DNA of 64,000 nucleotides, taken from Pseudonocardia abyssalis. GTDB lineage: Bacteria; Actinomycetota; Actinomycetes; Mycobacteriales; Pseudonocardiaceae. The translations under genes and the position numbers were made by a program. The stretch covers positions 124,001 through 188,000 of the forward strand of contig NZ_JADQDK010000001.1 of assembly GCF_019263705.2 (NCBI RefSeq), read 5' to 3'. Below are positions 9,427-19,073 of the stretch, one piece after another (the first letter of the stretch is position 1; every line of letters starts with the position of its first letter). The notes below the pieces were generated by a model. It was not told where the DNA came from and did no database searches. It was given only the letters and a program-made list of their open reading frames with translations.

Positions 9427-10503
9427 TCAGGAGAGGCCGAGGACCTCGGCCAGGTCGAAGTCGACGGCCTGCTCCAGCTGCGCGTACGTGCACGACTCCG
9501 GCGTGCGGTCCTCGCGCCAGCGCACGAACTGGGCGGTGTGCCGGAACCGCGCGCCCTCCATGTAGTCGTAGCGCACCTCGACGACCCGCTCCGGTCGCAG
9601 GGGCACGAACGACAGGTCCTTGCCGTTGTTCCAGCGGCTGCCCTCGCCCTTGCGCGGGGTTCGCTCGCCCTCCTCCTGCTTCGCCCACGCCCACGGGTGC
9701 TCGTCGAACGTGGTGACGAGCGGCTGCATCTCCTCGAACAGCTCGCGGCGCCGGGCCATCGGGAACGCGCCGATCACGCCGACGGAGGCGAGGACGCCAC
9801 GCTCGTCGAACAGCCCGAGCAGCAGCGAGCCGATCACGTCGGGACCGGACTTGTGCACGCGGTACCCGGCCACCACACAGTCGCAGGTGCGCTCGTGCTT
9901 GATCTTCGCCATCACGCGCTTGTCGGGCTGGTAGGCCTGGTCGGGCTTCTTCGCGATCAGCCCGTCGAGCCCGGCACCCTCGAACTGCTCGAACCACTGC
10001 TGCGCGAGCGCGGTGTCGCGGGTCAGCGGGGTGATGTGCACCGGCGGCTCTGCGTCGGCCAGCGCCCGCTCCAGGGCGGCGCGGCGCTCGCTGAAGGGCA
10101 GGCCGGTGAGGTCGTGGTCGCCCAGCGCCAGCAGGTCGAAGGCGACGAAGCTGGCCGGCGTGGTCTCCGACAGCATCTTCACCCGGCTCGCGGCGGGGTG
10201 GATGCGCTGCTGGAGGACCTCGAACTCCAGCGTGTTGTGCTCCCGGTCCAGCACGACGATCTCGCCGTCGATCACCGCCCGCTCCGGGAAGTTGGCCTTC
10301 ACCGCCTCGACGACCTCGGGGAAGTACCGCGTCATCGGCTTCTCGTTGCGGCTGCCGATCTCGACCTCGTCGCCGTCGCGGAAGATGATCGAGCGGAAGC
10401 CGTCCCACTTGGGTTCGTAGAGCTGGCCGTCGGGGATGGTGGCCACGGGCTTGGCCAGCATCGGCTTGACCGGGGGCATCACGGGCAGGTCCACGGGCGC
10501 CAT
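9427..10503 (-). CDS. ligC: ATP-dependent DNA ligase, LigC type
   Basis: The 358-residue protein has the nucleotidyltransferase motif EPKWDGFR with adenylated Lys at about residue 32, then DGEIVV, GLDGLIAKK and KIKHERTCD motifs, and a C-terminal OB-fold region ending VDFDLAEVLGLS. The length equals that of mycobacterial LigC, which seals nicks in back-up end joining and repair. The ATG at 10503 is divergent from mug by 28 bases. A separate LigD-type polymerase is encoded at 13578-14536; no Ku gene is visible. Confidence 0.93.
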   Translation of the reverse strand: MAPVDLPVMPPVKPMLAKPVATIPDGQLYEPKWDGFRSIIFRDGDEVEIGSRNEKPMTRYFPEVVEAVKANFPERAVIDGEIVVLDREHNTLEFEVLQQRIHPAASRVKMLSETTPASFVAFDLLALGDHDLTGLPFSERRAALERALADAEPPVHITPLTRDTALAQQWFEQFEGAGLDGLIAKKPDQAYQPDKRVMAKIKHERTCDCVVAGYRVHKSGPDVIGSLLLGLFDERGVLASVGVIGAFPMARRRELFEEMQPLVTTFDEHPWAWAKQEEGERTPRKGEGSRWNNGKDLSFVPLRPERVVEVRYDYMEGARFRHTAQFVRWREDRTPESCTYAQLEQAVDFDLAEVLGLS

Positions 10504-10531
10504 CCTGCACCAGGTCCGACATGATCGGCGC

Positions 10532-11092
10532 GTGACGCGTCGACGCCTCCCCGGTCCCGCCGAGCTGGCGGCGGCCCGCGAACGGACGATCGCCGACGTC
10601 CTGCCCGGCCCCGCCGACCCGGCGCTGCGGGTGCTGTTCTGCGGCATCAACCCGGGGCTGGTCTCCGCCGCGACCGGGCACCACTTCGCGCGGCCGGGCA
10701 ACCGGTTCTGGCCGGTGCTGCACGGCGCCGGGTTCAGCCCGCGGCTGCTCGCCCCGGCCGAGCAGGGGGAGCTGGCCGGGCTCGGGCTGGGCATCACGAA
10801 CCTCGTCGCCCGCGCCACGGCCCGCGCCGACGAGCTGGCCGACGACGAGGTCGTCACGGGCGGGGAGCGGTTGCGGGAGCTGGTGGCGCAGCGGGAACCG
10901 GCCTGGCTCGCGGTCGTCGGGATCACCTCGTACCGGACGGCGTTCGGCATGCGGAAGGCCGTGGTCGGCCGCCAGGACGAGAGGTGGGGCCGCACCGGCG
11001 TGTGGGTCCTGCCGAACCCCAGCGGCCTCAACGCGCACTGGAGAGTCGACGCGATGGTGGAGGAGTTCGCCCGGCTGCGCGCCGAGACCTAG
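10532..11092 (+). CDS. mug: G/U mismatch-specific uracil-DNA glycosylase
   Basis: This 186-residue protein of the uracil-DNA glycosylase superfamily excises uracil or ethenocytosine opposite guanine. The family-2 motif GINPG (in FCGINPGLVS) and the second motif NPSGLNA are both present. The frame is open upstream to 10436, but GTG 10532 is preceded by a -10-like CATGAT at 10520-10525 six bases away. It is divergent from ligC, so two repair genes share a 28-base control region. It overlaps the TetR gene tail by four bases. Confidence 0.92.
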   Translation: MTRRRLPGPAELAAARERTIADVLPGPADPALRVLFCGINPGLVSAATGHHFARPGNRFWPVLHGAGFSPRLLAPAEQGELAGLGLGITNLVARATARADELADDEVVTGGERLRELVAQREPAWLAVVGITSYRTAFGMRKAVVGRQDERWGRTGVWVLPNPSGLNAHWRVDAMVEEFARLRAET

Positions 11093-11655
11093 GAGTGCGC
11101 TGAAGTGCGCAGGCCGTCCATCAGGAGATCGAGCATGCGGGCGGCCTGGGCCGGTTCGGCCGCGGCGAGGCCGATGCCGCTGATGCTCGCGAGCACATCG
11201 GCCGGCTCGACGTCGCCGCGCAGGGTGCCGGCCGTGGCACCGGCGCCGAGCAGCGACGACAGGGCCTCGACCATGCGTTCGCGGCTCGCGGCGAACGGGT
11301 GTCCGCCGGACGCGGCCAGGGCGCGCAGCGCGTCACCCATGCCGCGCTTGGTCGTCATGTAGTCGACGAAGCGGTCCATCCAGACCCGCAGTGCGCGGTC
11401 GGTGGGCAGCTGGGTGAGCAGGTCGGACGCCGCACCGCACAGCCGGGTGACCTCGTTGCGGTAGACCGCCTCGACCAGCGCCTCGCGGGTGGGGAAGTGC
11501 CGGTAGAGCGTGCCGATGCCGACGCCGGCGTCCTTCGCGATGGCCTCCAGCGTGGCGTCCGGACCCTGCTGCGAGAACGCGCGGACGGCCGCGGCGAGCA
11601 CGCGCTCACGGTTGCGCCGCGCGTCGGCGCGCATCGGATGTGTGTCGGGCGTCAC
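11089..11655 (-). CDS. TetR-family repressor
   Basis: This 188-residue regulator has an N-terminal helix-turn-helix (TLEAIAKDAGVGIGTLYRHFPTREALVEAVY) and an all-helical ligand-binding domain. It is divergent from a short-chain dehydrogenase, and two matching palindromes at 11676-11720 lie in the shared 95-base gap. It most likely represses that gene and itself. The ligand is unknown. Start 11655 is chosen; a second Met seven codons in is also possible. Confidence 0.9.
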   Translation of the reverse strand: MTPDTHPMRADARRNRERVLAAAVRAFSQQGPDATLEAIAKDAGVGIGTLYRHFPTREALVEAVYRNEVTRLCGAASDLLTQLPTDRALRVWMDRFVDYMTTKRGMGDALRALAASGGHPFAASRERMVEALSSLLGAGATAGTLRGDVEPADVLASISGIGLAAAEPAQAARMLDLLMDGLRTSAHS

Positions 11656-11675
11656 AGCTGCTCCTCGGAATCATC

Positions 11676-11720
11676 CGGAGGCTCCTCCGTTTGAACGGTA
11701 GTAGCGGAGGTTCCTCCGCT
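11676..11720. promoter_or_regulatory. Two putative TetR operators
   Basis: Site 1 (11676-11689) has arms CGGAGG and CCTCCG separated by CT. Site 2 (11703-11720) has arms AGCGGAGG and CCTCCGCT separated by TT. Both are perfect inverted repeats with the same six-base core, centred 29 bases apart in the gap between divergent TetR and dehydrogenase genes. Same-core paired palindromes are the usual layout of autoregulated TetR systems. Confidence 0.75.
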
Positions 11721-11750
11721 TCGAGCCTACCGGCCACGAGAGGACGGGAC

Positions 11751-12677
11751 ATGACCACCGCATCCCGTGTCACCACCCCCTTCACCGCCACCTCCACCGC
11801 ACTCGAGGTCGTCGCCGACGTCGACCTCACCGGTCGCCGCGCGATCGTCACTGGCGCCTCCTCCGGCATCGGGATCGAGACGGCCCGGGCGCTCGCGGCC
11901 GCGAACGCCGACGTCACCCTGGCCGTGCGGGATCTCGACGCGGGAGTGCGCGCCGCCGCCGACATCGTCGCGTCCACCGGCAACGACCACGTACTGGTCG
12001 CGCCCCTGGACCTCGCCGACCAGGACTCGATCCGGTCGTTCGTCCGCACCTGGGACGGCCCGCTGCACATGTTGGTCGGCAACGCCGGGGTCATGGCCAC
12101 TCCGGAGCTGCGCACCCGCGAGGGGTGGGAGCTGCAGTTCGCGACCAACCACCTCGGCCACTTCGCGCTGGCCACCGGACTCCACCTCGCGCTCGCCGCC
12201 GCCGGGGACGCGCGGATCGTCTCGGTCAGCTCGAGTGCGCACCTGCGCTCGCCGGTCGTGTTCGACGACGTGCACTACCTGACCCGGCCGTACGTGCCGG
12301 CCATCGCGTACGCGCAGTCCAAGACGGCGAACGTGCTCTTCGCGGTGGAGGCCACCCGCCGCTGGGCCGACGACGGCATCGTCGCCAACGCCGTGATGCC
12401 CGGCGGCGTCCGGACCCGGCTGCAGCGTCACCTCGTCTCCCCGGAGCTCGGCCGGACGCAGGGTCCGGTGCGCTGGAAGACCCCGGCCCAGGGCGCGGCC
12501 ACCTCGGTGCTGCTCGCGGCGTCGCCGGTGGTGGCCGGGATCGGCGGCCGCTACTTCGAGGACTGCGCGGAGGCGGGACCCACGCGGCCCGGGTCCCGCA
12601 CCGGGGTCGCCGGGCACGCCCTCGACCCGGAGGCCGCGGCCCGCCTGTGGGACGAGTCGGTCCGCACTCTCGCCTGA
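11751..12677 (+). CDS. Short-chain dehydrogenase/reductase
   Basis: This 308-residue NAD(P)-dependent oxidoreductase has the Rossmann motif TGASSGIG at about residue 40, the NAG motif (VGNAGVM), a catalytic Ser in VSVSSSAH and the YAQSK pair. It resembles the retinol/protochlorophyllide-like subfamily by its LDLADQDSIRSF region and the NHLGHFALT-type stretch. The substrate is unknown. The ATG at 11751 lies just after the second TetR operator, so transcription is likely controlled by the divergent repressor. Confidence 0.9.
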   Translation: MTTASRVTTPFTATSTALEVVADVDLTGRRAIVTGASSGIGIETARALAAANADVTLAVRDLDAGVRAAADIVASTGNDHVLVAPLDLADQDSIRSFVRTWDGPLHMLVGNAGVMATPELRTREGWELQFATNHLGHFALATGLHLALAAAGDARIVSVSSSAHLRSPVVFDDVHYLTRPYVPAIAYAQSKTANVLFAVEATRRWADDGIVANAVMPGGVRTRLQRHLVSPELGRTQGPVRWKTPAQGAATSVLLAASPVVAGIGGRYFEDCAEAGPTRPGSRTGVAGHALDPEAAARLWDESVRTLA

Positions 12678-12732
12678 AGGCGTAGAATCTGGAGCAGATG
12701 CTCAGGTTTCTGTCTCCGGTGGAGGTGCGGCG

Positions 12733-13062
12733 ATGTGGTTCTGGCTGGCCGGCGCGATCGCGGCCGAGGTGACGGGCACGGTGGCCCTGCGGTACTCCGA
12801 GGGGTTCACCCGGCTCGTGCCGTCGATCGTCGTGGTCCTGGGGTACGGCGCGGCGTTCTACGCCCTGTCCCAGGCCCTGTCGCGGGGGATGGCGCTCGGC
12901 GTCGCGTACGGGGTGTGGGCGGCGGCCGGGGTGGCGCTCATCGCGCTGATCGGGGCGGCGTTCCTGGGGGAGGGGCTGACCTGGATCCAGGTGGGCGGCA
13001 TCGGCCTGGTGATCGGCGGGGTCCTCGCGCTGGAACTCGGCGGTGCCCCGCATGGCGTCTGA
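12733..13062 (+). CDS. SMR-family multidrug/cation exporter
   Basis: This 109-residue protein has four membrane helices. Glu12 in AGAIAAEVTG aligns with the essential Glu14 of EmrE; the ALRYSEGFTRL and YGVWAAAG segments are typical of the quaternary-ammonium subfamily. It should exchange protons for lipophilic cations in the inner membrane. A GGAGG ribosome site is seen eight bases before the ATG. It overlaps the following TetR gene, which may regulate it. Confidence 0.9.
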   Translation: MWFWLAGAIAAEVTGTVALRYSEGFTRLVPSIVVVLGYGAAFYALSQALSRGMALGVAYGVWAAAGVALIALIGAAFLGEGLTWIQVGGIGLVIGGVLALELGGAPHGV

Positions 13063-13573
13063 CGGGCGACGGGCCAAGGGGGAGCGACGCAGGCGGCTGC
13101 TGCTCGACGCGACCCTGCGGCTCGTCGGCCGGGCGGGCGTCGCGGCCGTCACCCAGCGCGCCGTCGCGGCCGAGGCGGAGGTGGCGCCCAGCGCGGTCCT
13201 GTACTACTTCCCGACCGTCGACGAGCTGCTGGTCGCCGCGCTCGTCGACGTCAACGACCGGTGGGTGGCGGCCGTGGGTGACCTGCCCGCCGACCGGTCC
13301 GACGCCCTGGACGCGCTCGCGGAGCTGGTGGTGGCGAGCCCGACCGGGGACGAGGGTCTGGCGGAGTTCGAGCTCTACCTGCTCGCGGCCCGCCGCCCCG
13401 AGTTGCGCCCGGAGCTCGACCGCTGGTGGCACGCCCTCGACGACCTCGCCGCCCGGCTCGCCCCGGACCGGGAGGTGGCGTTCGCGGCCGCGCTGGACGG
13501 GCTGTTCCTGCGGGCCTCGACGGGCGTCGACCTGCCGGACGTCCGGACGGTGCTGGAGCAGCTGACGTCGTGA
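13052..13573 (+). CDS. TetR-family regulator
   Basis: The 173-residue product has the helix-turn-helix AVTQRAVAAEAEVAPSAVLYYFPTVDELL near residues 30-60 and a helical C-terminal domain. The start ATG 13052 lies inside the 3' end of the SMR gene; GTG 13043 is an alternative. Position and overlap suggest that it regulates the SMR exporter, whose expression it shares. Its 3' end nearly meets the convergent LigD-type polymerase gene. Confidence 0.87.
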   Translation: MASDGRRAKGERRRRLLLDATLRLVGRAGVAAVTQRAVAAEAEVAPSAVLYYFPTVDELLVAALVDVNDRWVAAVGDLPADRSDALDALAELVVASPTGDEGLAEFELYLLAARRPELRPELDRWWHALDDLAARLAPDREVAFAAALDGLFLRASTGVDLPDVRTVLEQLTS

Positions 13574-13577
13574 GCCG

Positions 13578-14536
13578 TCAGTCGAGGTCCTGCGGCTCGG
13601 GGGGGGGTCCTCGGCGCCCTCGTGGGTGTCGCGGTCGGCCCACCCCAGCAGCGGGGCCAGGGAGAACGGGGCGTCGTCGATGCCGGCGTGCAGGTCGCCC
13701 AGCTCGGCGAACCGGGCCGGCACGGTGGCGATCGTGAAGTCGCGCGGATCGGCGTCGTCGATCTCGTCCCAGCGGATCGGCGTCGACACCACGGCCTCCG
13801 GCACGCCGCGCACCGAGTAGGCGCTGCGGATCGTGTGGTCGCGGGCGTTCTGGTTGTAGTCGACGAACACCGACCCGGGATCCCGGTCCTTGCGCCACCA
13901 GGTCAGGTCCACCAGGTCGCACCGCCGGCCGACCTCCCGGGCGAACGCGTGCGCCGACCGGCGCACGTCGGCGAAGCCGTGCTCGGGCGGGATCCGCACG
14001 TAGACGTGCATCCCCGAGCCGCCGGAGGTCTTCGGGAACCCGACCGCACCCAGCTCGTCGAGCACCTCGTGGACGACGTGCGCCACACGCCGCACGTCGT
14101 CGTAGGAGGCCTCGGGCATCGGGTCGAGATCGATGCGCCACTCGTCGGGCTGCTCGACGTGGTCGCGCCGGGAGTTCCACGGGTGGAACTCCACCGTCGA
14201 CATCTGCACCGCCCACACGACGTCGGCCGGGTGCTGCACGCACAGCTCGTCTGCGGTGCGGTTCCACCGCGGGAACGTCACGCGCACGGTCTCGACCCAG
14301 TCGGGTGCGCCGCGGGGCAGCCGCTTCTGGTGCACCTTCTCCCCGGTGACACCGGTGGGGAAGCGGTGCAGCATGCACGGCCGGTCGCGCAGGGCGCGCA
14401 CGATGCCGTCGGAGACGGCCAGGTAGTACTGCGCGAGGTCGAGCTTGGTCTCCCCGCGGGCGGGGAAGTAGACGCGGTCGGGGTTGCTCAGCCGGACGGT
14501 GCGGTCACCGACGGCGAGCTCGACGGCGTCGGCCAC
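13578..14536 (-). CDS. LigD-type primase-polymerase, frameshifted at its 3' end
   Basis: The protein reads as the archaeo-eukaryotic primase-like polymerase domain of LigD: RIDLDPMPEASYDDV (metal-binding Asp pair), SGGSGMHVYVRI, and VFVDYNQNARDHTIRSAYSVR. It would add nucleotides at double-strand breaks during end joining. About 20 residues before the natural end there is a run of nine cytosines in the coding strand (13599-13607). With nine, the frame misses its stop and runs antisense through the TetR gene to 12938. With ten it would end EDPPPEPQDLD and TGA at 13578. The start is GTG 14536. Either a sequencing slip or a real frameshift is possible. Confidence 0.85.
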
Positions 14537-14543
14537 GGAACGC

Positions 14544-14804
14544 TCAGCGACGCCAGGCGTTGCGCTTGCGCAGCGTCTGCCAGACGAGCGCGGCGGCCAT
14601 GAGGACGCCCGTGCCGATCAGCCAGATGTCCTCGGTGCGGCCGGTGTGGTTGCCGATCAGCAGGACGAACATGAGCACGGTGACGACCCAGCCGGCGATC
14701 AGCGACCCCTTCGGGAAGGAGCCGTGCCACCCCCACTCGGCCGACGGCTCCTCCTCGGGATCGACCGCGGATCGCTGCGCCAGCTCTCGGGACTCACTCG
14801 CCAT
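14544..14804 (-). CDS. DUF2631-like small membrane protein
   Basis: The 86-residue product starts MASESRELAQRSAVDPEEEPSAEWGWHGSFP and ends with two hydrophobic helices and a basic tail (LRKRNAWRR). The WGWHG-type N-terminal pattern plus two helices matches the actinobacterial DUF2631 family, of unknown function. It is divergent from dxr and lies a few bases upstream of the polymerase gene on the same strand. Confidence 0.8.
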   Translation of the reverse strand: MASESRELAQRSAVDPEEEPSAEWGWHGSFPKGSLIAGWVVTVLMFVLLIGNHTGRTEDIWLIGTGVLMAAALVWQTLRKRNAWRR

Positions 14805-14849
14805 GGGCCACATGGTGTCACAACACCCGCGCGAGGATGATGGTCGGTG

Positions 14850-16025
14850 ATGAACACCCGATCCGTGCTCGTGCTGGGCTCCACCGGCTCGGTGGGCACG
14901 CAGGCGCTCGACCTGCTCGACGCCCACCCCGACCGCTTCACCGTCGCCGGCCTCGCCGCGGGCGGGAGCGACGTCGCACTCCTGATGCAGCAGATCCGCC
15001 GCTTCGGCGTGCGCCGGGTCGCCGTCGCCGACCCGGCGGCCGCGCAGTCGCTGCGCCGCGCGATGCCGTCGGCCGGGATGCGGGGTGTCGAGGTGCTGTC
15101 CGGCCCCGGCGCCGCCACCGAGCTGACGCGCGGCGCGGGCGCCGACATCGTCCTCAACGGCATCACCGGCTCCGTGGGCCTGGGCCCGACGCTGGCCGCG
15201 CTGGAGTCCGGGGCCACGCTGGCGCTCGCCAACAAGGAGTCGCTCGTGTCCGGCGGGCGGCTGGTCACGGGGGCGGCGGCGCCGGGGCAGATCGTGCCCG
15301 TCGACTCCGAGCACTCCGCGCTGGCCCAGTGCCTGCGCGGCGGCCGCGCCGAGGAGGTCGCGACGCTCGTGCTCACCGCGTCCGGCGGCCCCTTCCGCGG
15401 CCGCACCCGCGAGGAGCTCGCCGGCGTCACCGTCGAGGAGGCGCTGGCCCACCCGACCTGGGCGATGGGCCCGGTGATCACCATCAACTCGGCCACCCTG
15501 GTCAACAAGGGGCTCGAGGTGATCGAGGCGCACCTGCTCTTCGACGTGCCCTACGACCGGATCGGGGTCGTGGTGCACCCGCAGTCGATCGTGCACTCGA
15601 TGGTCACCTTCCTCGACGGCTCCACCCTCGCGCAGGCCAGCCCCCCGGACATGACGCTGCCGATCGCGCTCGCGCTGGGCTGGCCGGAGAGGCTGGAGGG
15701 GGCGGCACTGCCGTGCACCTGGGCGACACCGCAGACCTGGGAGTTCGAGCCGCTCGACGAGGACGCGTTCACCGGCGTGCGGCTCGCCCGGCGCGCGGGG
15801 GAGACCGGGGGCTGCCTGCCCGCGGTCCTCAACGCGGCCAACGAGGAGGCGGTCGCGGCGTTCGTCGCCGGCGCGCTCCCGTTCACCGGCATCACCGACC
15901 TGCTCGACCGCGTGCTCGACGCCGCGGACGGCTGGACGGACGACCCCGCTAGCGTGGACGACGTGCTGGCGGCGGAGGACTGGGCCCGGGCGCACGCCCG
16001 CGAGGCAGCAGGAGTGTCCCGATGA
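14850..16025 (+). CDS. dxr: 1-Deoxy-D-xylulose 5-phosphate reductoisomerase
   Basis: This 391-residue enzyme makes 2-C-methyl-D-erythritol 4-phosphate with NADPH, the committed step of the non-mevalonate isoprenoid pathway. The NADPH motif GSTGSVG is at residues 10-16; NKESLV, the metal-ligand region PVDSEHSA, and the substrate loop ending [10 protein letters not shown] are intact. ATG 14850 is preferred; GTG 14847 directly before it is equally in frame. It overlaps the rip1-like protease gene by four bases, as in mycobacteria, and ispG of the same pathway lies two genes on. Confidence 0.96.
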   Translation: MNTRSVLVLGSTGSVGTQALDLLDAHPDRFTVAGLAAGGSDVALLMQQIRRFGVRRVAVADPAAAQSLRRAMPSAGMRGVEVLSGPGAATELTRGAGADIVLNGITGSVGLGPTLAALESGATLALANKESLVSGGRLVTGAAAPGQIVPVDSEHSALAQCLRGGRAEEVATLVLTASGGPFRGRTREELAGVTVEEALAHPTWAMGPVITINSATLVNKGLEVIEAHLLFDVPYDRIGVVVHPQSIVHSMVTFLDGSTLAQASPPDMTLPIALALGWPERLEGAALPCTWATPQTWEFEPLDEDAFTGVRLARRAGETGGCLPAVLNAANEEAVAAFVAGALPFTGITDLLDRVLDAADGWTDDPASVDDVLAAEDWARAHAREAAGVSR

Positions 16026-17311
16026 TGTTCGTGCTCGGCATCCTGATCTTCTTCGTCGGGATCCTGTTCTCGGTGGCCTGGCACGAGCTGGGCCACTTCG
16101 TCACCGCCCGCTGGTTCGGCATCAAGGTGCCGGAGTTCATGGTCGGGTTCGGGAAGACGATCTGGTCGACGAAGCGCGGCGAGACCGAGTACGGCCTCAA
16201 GGCGATCCCGCTCGGCGGCTACATCCGCATGATCGGGATGATCCCGCCCGCCCGCGGCGAGCTGCTGGGCAGCAGCCGTCGCACCGGTCCGTTCCAGGGC
16301 CTGATCGACGACGTGCGCGCGCAGTCCGCGATGGACGTGCGGCCCGAGGACGCGCACCGGCAGTTCTACCTGCGCAAGCCGTGGAAGCGGATCGTCGTGA
16401 TGGCCGCGGGGCCGATCATGAACCTGATCCTGGCGATCCTGCTGTTCGCGGTGCTGCTGATGGGCATCGGGCAGTTCAACGGCACCACCACCGTCAGCGC
16501 GGTCAGCGAGTGCGTCCTGCCCGCCGACTCCACGACGCAGACCTGCCCCGCCGGTGCCCCGCTCACCCCGGCCGCGCTCGCCGGGTTCCGGGCGGGCGAC
16601 GAGATCGTCGCACTGAACGGGCAGCCCTTCGAGCGGTTCGACGGCGAGGAGCTGCGCGGAGCGATCCAGAGGTCCGTCGGCCCGATCACGGTCACGGTGC
16701 TGCGCGACGGCCAGCGCCTCGACCTGAACGCCGACCCGATCAGCAACCTCGTGACGTCGGTCGACGATCCCGAGCAGCTCGTGCAGGGCAGCTTCCTGGG
16801 CATCGGGCTGGTGTCGGACTACGAGCGCGTCGGGCTCGGCGCGGTGTTCGTCGAGATCGGCGACGTCGTCGGGCGCACCGGGCAGGCCATCGCCGAGCTG
16901 CCGTCGCGGGTGCCGAGCCTGTTCGGGTCGGTGTTCCTGGGCGAGGAGCGCGACGTCAACGGGCCGATCGGCATCGTCGGCGTCTCGCGGATCGGCGGCG
17001 AGGTCCTGGCCCAGGAGATCCCGCTGGCCGCCGAGGCGTCGCTGCTGCTCAACCTGCTCGCCGCCGTCAACATCTCGCTGTTCCTGTTCAATCTCCTCCC
17101 GATCCCGCCGCTCGACGGCGGGCAGATCTTCCCCGCGGCCTGGGAGGCCGTGAAGAAGCGGATCTGGAAGGTGCGGGGCAAGCCCGACCCCGGGCCGGTC
17201 GACGTCGCCAAGCTCATGCCCGTGGCCTACGTCGTCGCGATGGTGTTCATCGTGTGGAGCGGGTTGCTGCTGGTCGCCGACGTGATCAACCCCGTGCGGC
17301 TGTTCCAGTGA
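16022..17311 (+). CDS. Site-2 intramembrane metalloprotease (RseP/Rip1 type)
   Basis: This 429-residue zinc protease cleaves membrane-spanning anti-sigma factors and similar substrates within the bilayer. The zinc motif HELGH is at residues 21-25 in the first helix, a PDZ domain lies at about residues 150-260, and the LDGGQ motif ([11 protein letters not shown]) near residue 360 supplies the Asp ligand. It is the orthologue by position of mycobacterial rip1 (dxr-rip1-ispG order). The ATG overlaps the dxr stop; a second Met follows immediately. Confidence 0.95.
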   Translation: MMFVLGILIFFVGILFSVAWHELGHFVTARWFGIKVPEFMVGFGKTIWSTKRGETEYGLKAIPLGGYIRMIGMIPPARGELLGSSRRTGPFQGLIDDVRAQSAMDVRPEDAHRQFYLRKPWKRIVVMAAGPIMNLILAILLFAVLLMGIGQFNGTTTVSAVSECVLPADSTTQTCPAGAPLTPAALAGFRAGDEIVALNGQPFERFDGEELRGAIQRSVGPITVTVLRDGQRLDLNADPISNLVTSVDDPEQLVQGSFLGIGLVSDYERVGLGAVFVEIGDVVGRTGQAIAELPSRVPSLFGSVFLGEERDVNGPIGIVGVSRIGGEVLAQEIPLAAEASLLLNLLAAVNISLFLFNLLPIPPLDGGQIFPAAWEAVKKRIWKVRGKPDPGPVDVAKLMPVAYVVAMVFIVWSGLLLVADVINPVRLFQ

Positions 17312-17808
17312 GCCTCGCCCCCTCCGGCGACGCCCGTCCGCTGGCGGTGTTCGACGTCGACGGGGTGCTCGCCGACGTCACCCACCGGCTGCACCATCTG
17401 CGCGCCCGGCCGCAGCGCTGGGAGCGGTTCTTCACCGCGGCCGACCGCGACCCGCTGCTGGTCGAGGGGGCCGACCGGCTGCGCGCGGCGCTCGCCGACC
17501 ACGAGGTCCTGTACCTGACGGGGCGGCCCGAGCGCACACGCCGGCTCACCGAACGTTGGCTCGCGAAGCACGACCTCCCGACCGGGCCGCTGATCATGCG
17601 CGACGACCACGACTCGCGTCCGGCCCGCTGGATGAAGCGGGAGGTGCTGCGGCGGCTGTCGGCGAGCCGCGAGATCGTCTCCGTGCTCGACGACGACCCC
17701 GCCGTCGTCGCCGTGCTGGAGGCGGACGGCTGGCCGGTCGAGCTGGCGACCTGGCTGCCGCATTCGTCGACCCTGCAGACGGCGCAGGAGCACGACGGCC
17801 GGACGTAG
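17308..17808 (+). CDS. HAD-like hydrolase family protein
   Basis: The 166-residue product has the [16 protein letters not shown] motif I of the haloacid dehalogenase superfamily, [12 protein letters not shown] as motif II and a late LDDDPAVV motif. This pattern resembles polynucleotide kinase phosphatase-like or acid-phosphatase-like HAD proteins. The function is probably hydrolysis of a phosphomonoester. The GTG start overlaps the protease stop by four bases, so it is part of the dxr transcription unit. Confidence 0.82.
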   Translation: MSLAPSGDARPLAVFDVDGVLADVTHRLHHLRARPQRWERFFTAADRDPLLVEGADRLRAALADHEVLYLTGRPERTRRLTERWLAKHDLPTGPLIMRDDHDSRPARWMKREVLRRLSASREIVSVLDDDPAVVAVLEADGWPVELATWLPHSSTLQTAQEHDGRT

Positions 17809-17855
17809 GCGAGGTCTCACGGCGGGCAGCGGGTCGTGAGGGGATACTGGAGGTC

Positions 17856-18998
17856 GTGAGCGTCTCCCTGGGTATGCCCGTTCCTCCCGCGCCGACCCTG
17901 TCGGACCGCCGGAAGACCCGTCAGCTGCAGGTGGGCACGGTCGGCGTCGGTTCCGACCACCCGATCTCGGTGCAGTCGATGACCACCACCCTGACCTCCG
18001 ACGTCAACGCCACCCTCCAGCAGATCGCCGAGCTCACCGCGGCCGGCTGCGACATCGTGCGCGTCGCCTGCCCGAGCCAGGACGACGCCGACGCGCTGCC
18101 CGCCATCGCGGCGAAGTCGCAGATCCCGGTGATCGCCGACATCCACTTCCAGCCCAAGTACGTCTTCGCCGCGATCGACGCCGGCTGCGCCGCGGTGCGC
18201 GTCAACCCCGGCAACATCCGCAAGTTCGACGACCAGGTCAAGGAGATCGCGCGCGCCGCCAAGGACCGCGGCACGCCGATCCGGATCGGCGTCAACGCCG
18301 GCTCGCTCGACAAGCGTCTGATGGAGAAGTACGGCAAGGCCACGCCCGAGGCGCTGGCCGAGTCGGCGATGTGGGAGGCGAGCCTGTTCGCCGAGCACGA
18401 CTTCCACGACATCAAGATCTCGGTCAAGCACAACGACCCCGTCGTGATGATCCGCGCCTACGAACTCCTCGCCGAGCAGTGCGACTACCCGCTGCACCTC
18501 GGCGTCACCGAGGCCGGCCCCGCGTTCCAGGGCACGATCAAGTCCGCCGTCGCGTTCGGGGCGCTGCTGCGCCAGGGCATCGGCGACACGATCCGCGTCT
18601 CGCTGTCGGCCCCACCCGTCGAGGAGGTGAAGGTCGGCATCCAGATCCTGCAGTCGCTCAACCTCAAGCAGCGCAAGCTGGAGATCGTGTCCTGCCCGTC
18701 GTGCGGGCGGGCCCAGGTCGACGTCTACAAGCTCGCCGAGGAGGTCACCGCCGGGCTCACGGGCATGGAGGTGCCGCTGCGCGTCGCGGTCATGGGCTGC
18801 GTCGTCAACGGGCCGGGGGAGGCCCGCGAGGCCGATCTGGGCGTCGCGTCGGGCAACGGCAAGGGCCAGATCTTCGTCAAGGGCGAGGTCATCAAGACCG
18901 TCCCCGAGCACGCGATCGTCGAGACGCTCATCGAGGAGGCCATGAAGCTGGCCGAGACGATGGAGGCGTCCGGCGAACCCCAGGTGTCGGTGGGCTGA
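17856..18998 (+). CDS. ispG: 4-Hydroxy-3-methylbut-2-enyl diphosphate synthase
   Basis: This 380-residue iron-sulfur enzyme converts methylerythritol cyclodiphosphate to HMBPP, the penultimate isoprenoid step. The [4Fe-4S] ligands are seen in CPSCGR (about residues 279-284) and [10 protein letters not shown] (about 315). GTG 17856 gives [15 protein letters not shown], matching the N-terminus of mycobacterial homologues; ATG 17874 is an alternative. It shares the cluster with dxr. Confidence 0.96.
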   Translation: MSVSLGMPVPPAPTLSDRRKTRQLQVGTVGVGSDHPISVQSMTTTLTSDVNATLQQIAELTAAGCDIVRVACPSQDDADALPAIAAKSQIPVIADIHFQPKYVFAAIDAGCAAVRVNPGNIRKFDDQVKEIARAAKDRGTPIRIGVNAGSLDKRLMEKYGKATPEALAESAMWEASLFAEHDFHDIKISVKHNDPVVMIRAYELLAEQCDYPLHLGVTEAGPAFQGTIKSAVAFGALLRQGIGDTIRVSLSAPPVEEVKVGIQILQSLNLKQRKLEIVSCPSCGRAQVDVYKLAEEVTAGLTGMEVPLRVAVMGCVVNGPGEAREADLGVASGNGKGQIFVKGEVIKTVPEHAIVETLIEEAMKLAETMEASGEPQVSVG

Positions 18999-19073
18999 GC
19001 GAAGCTTGTCGTAGCGAACATCGGGAGCTGATCCGCCGTGGGCATCGGGGCGCAGGTGTGGCACCGTAGGCAG

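Noticed and set aside
12678..12732. Possible guanidine riboswitch upstream of the SMR exporter
   Set aside because: The gap is only 55 bases, with one four-base hairpin (GAGC/GCTC) and none of the conserved ACGR loops or ykkC features.
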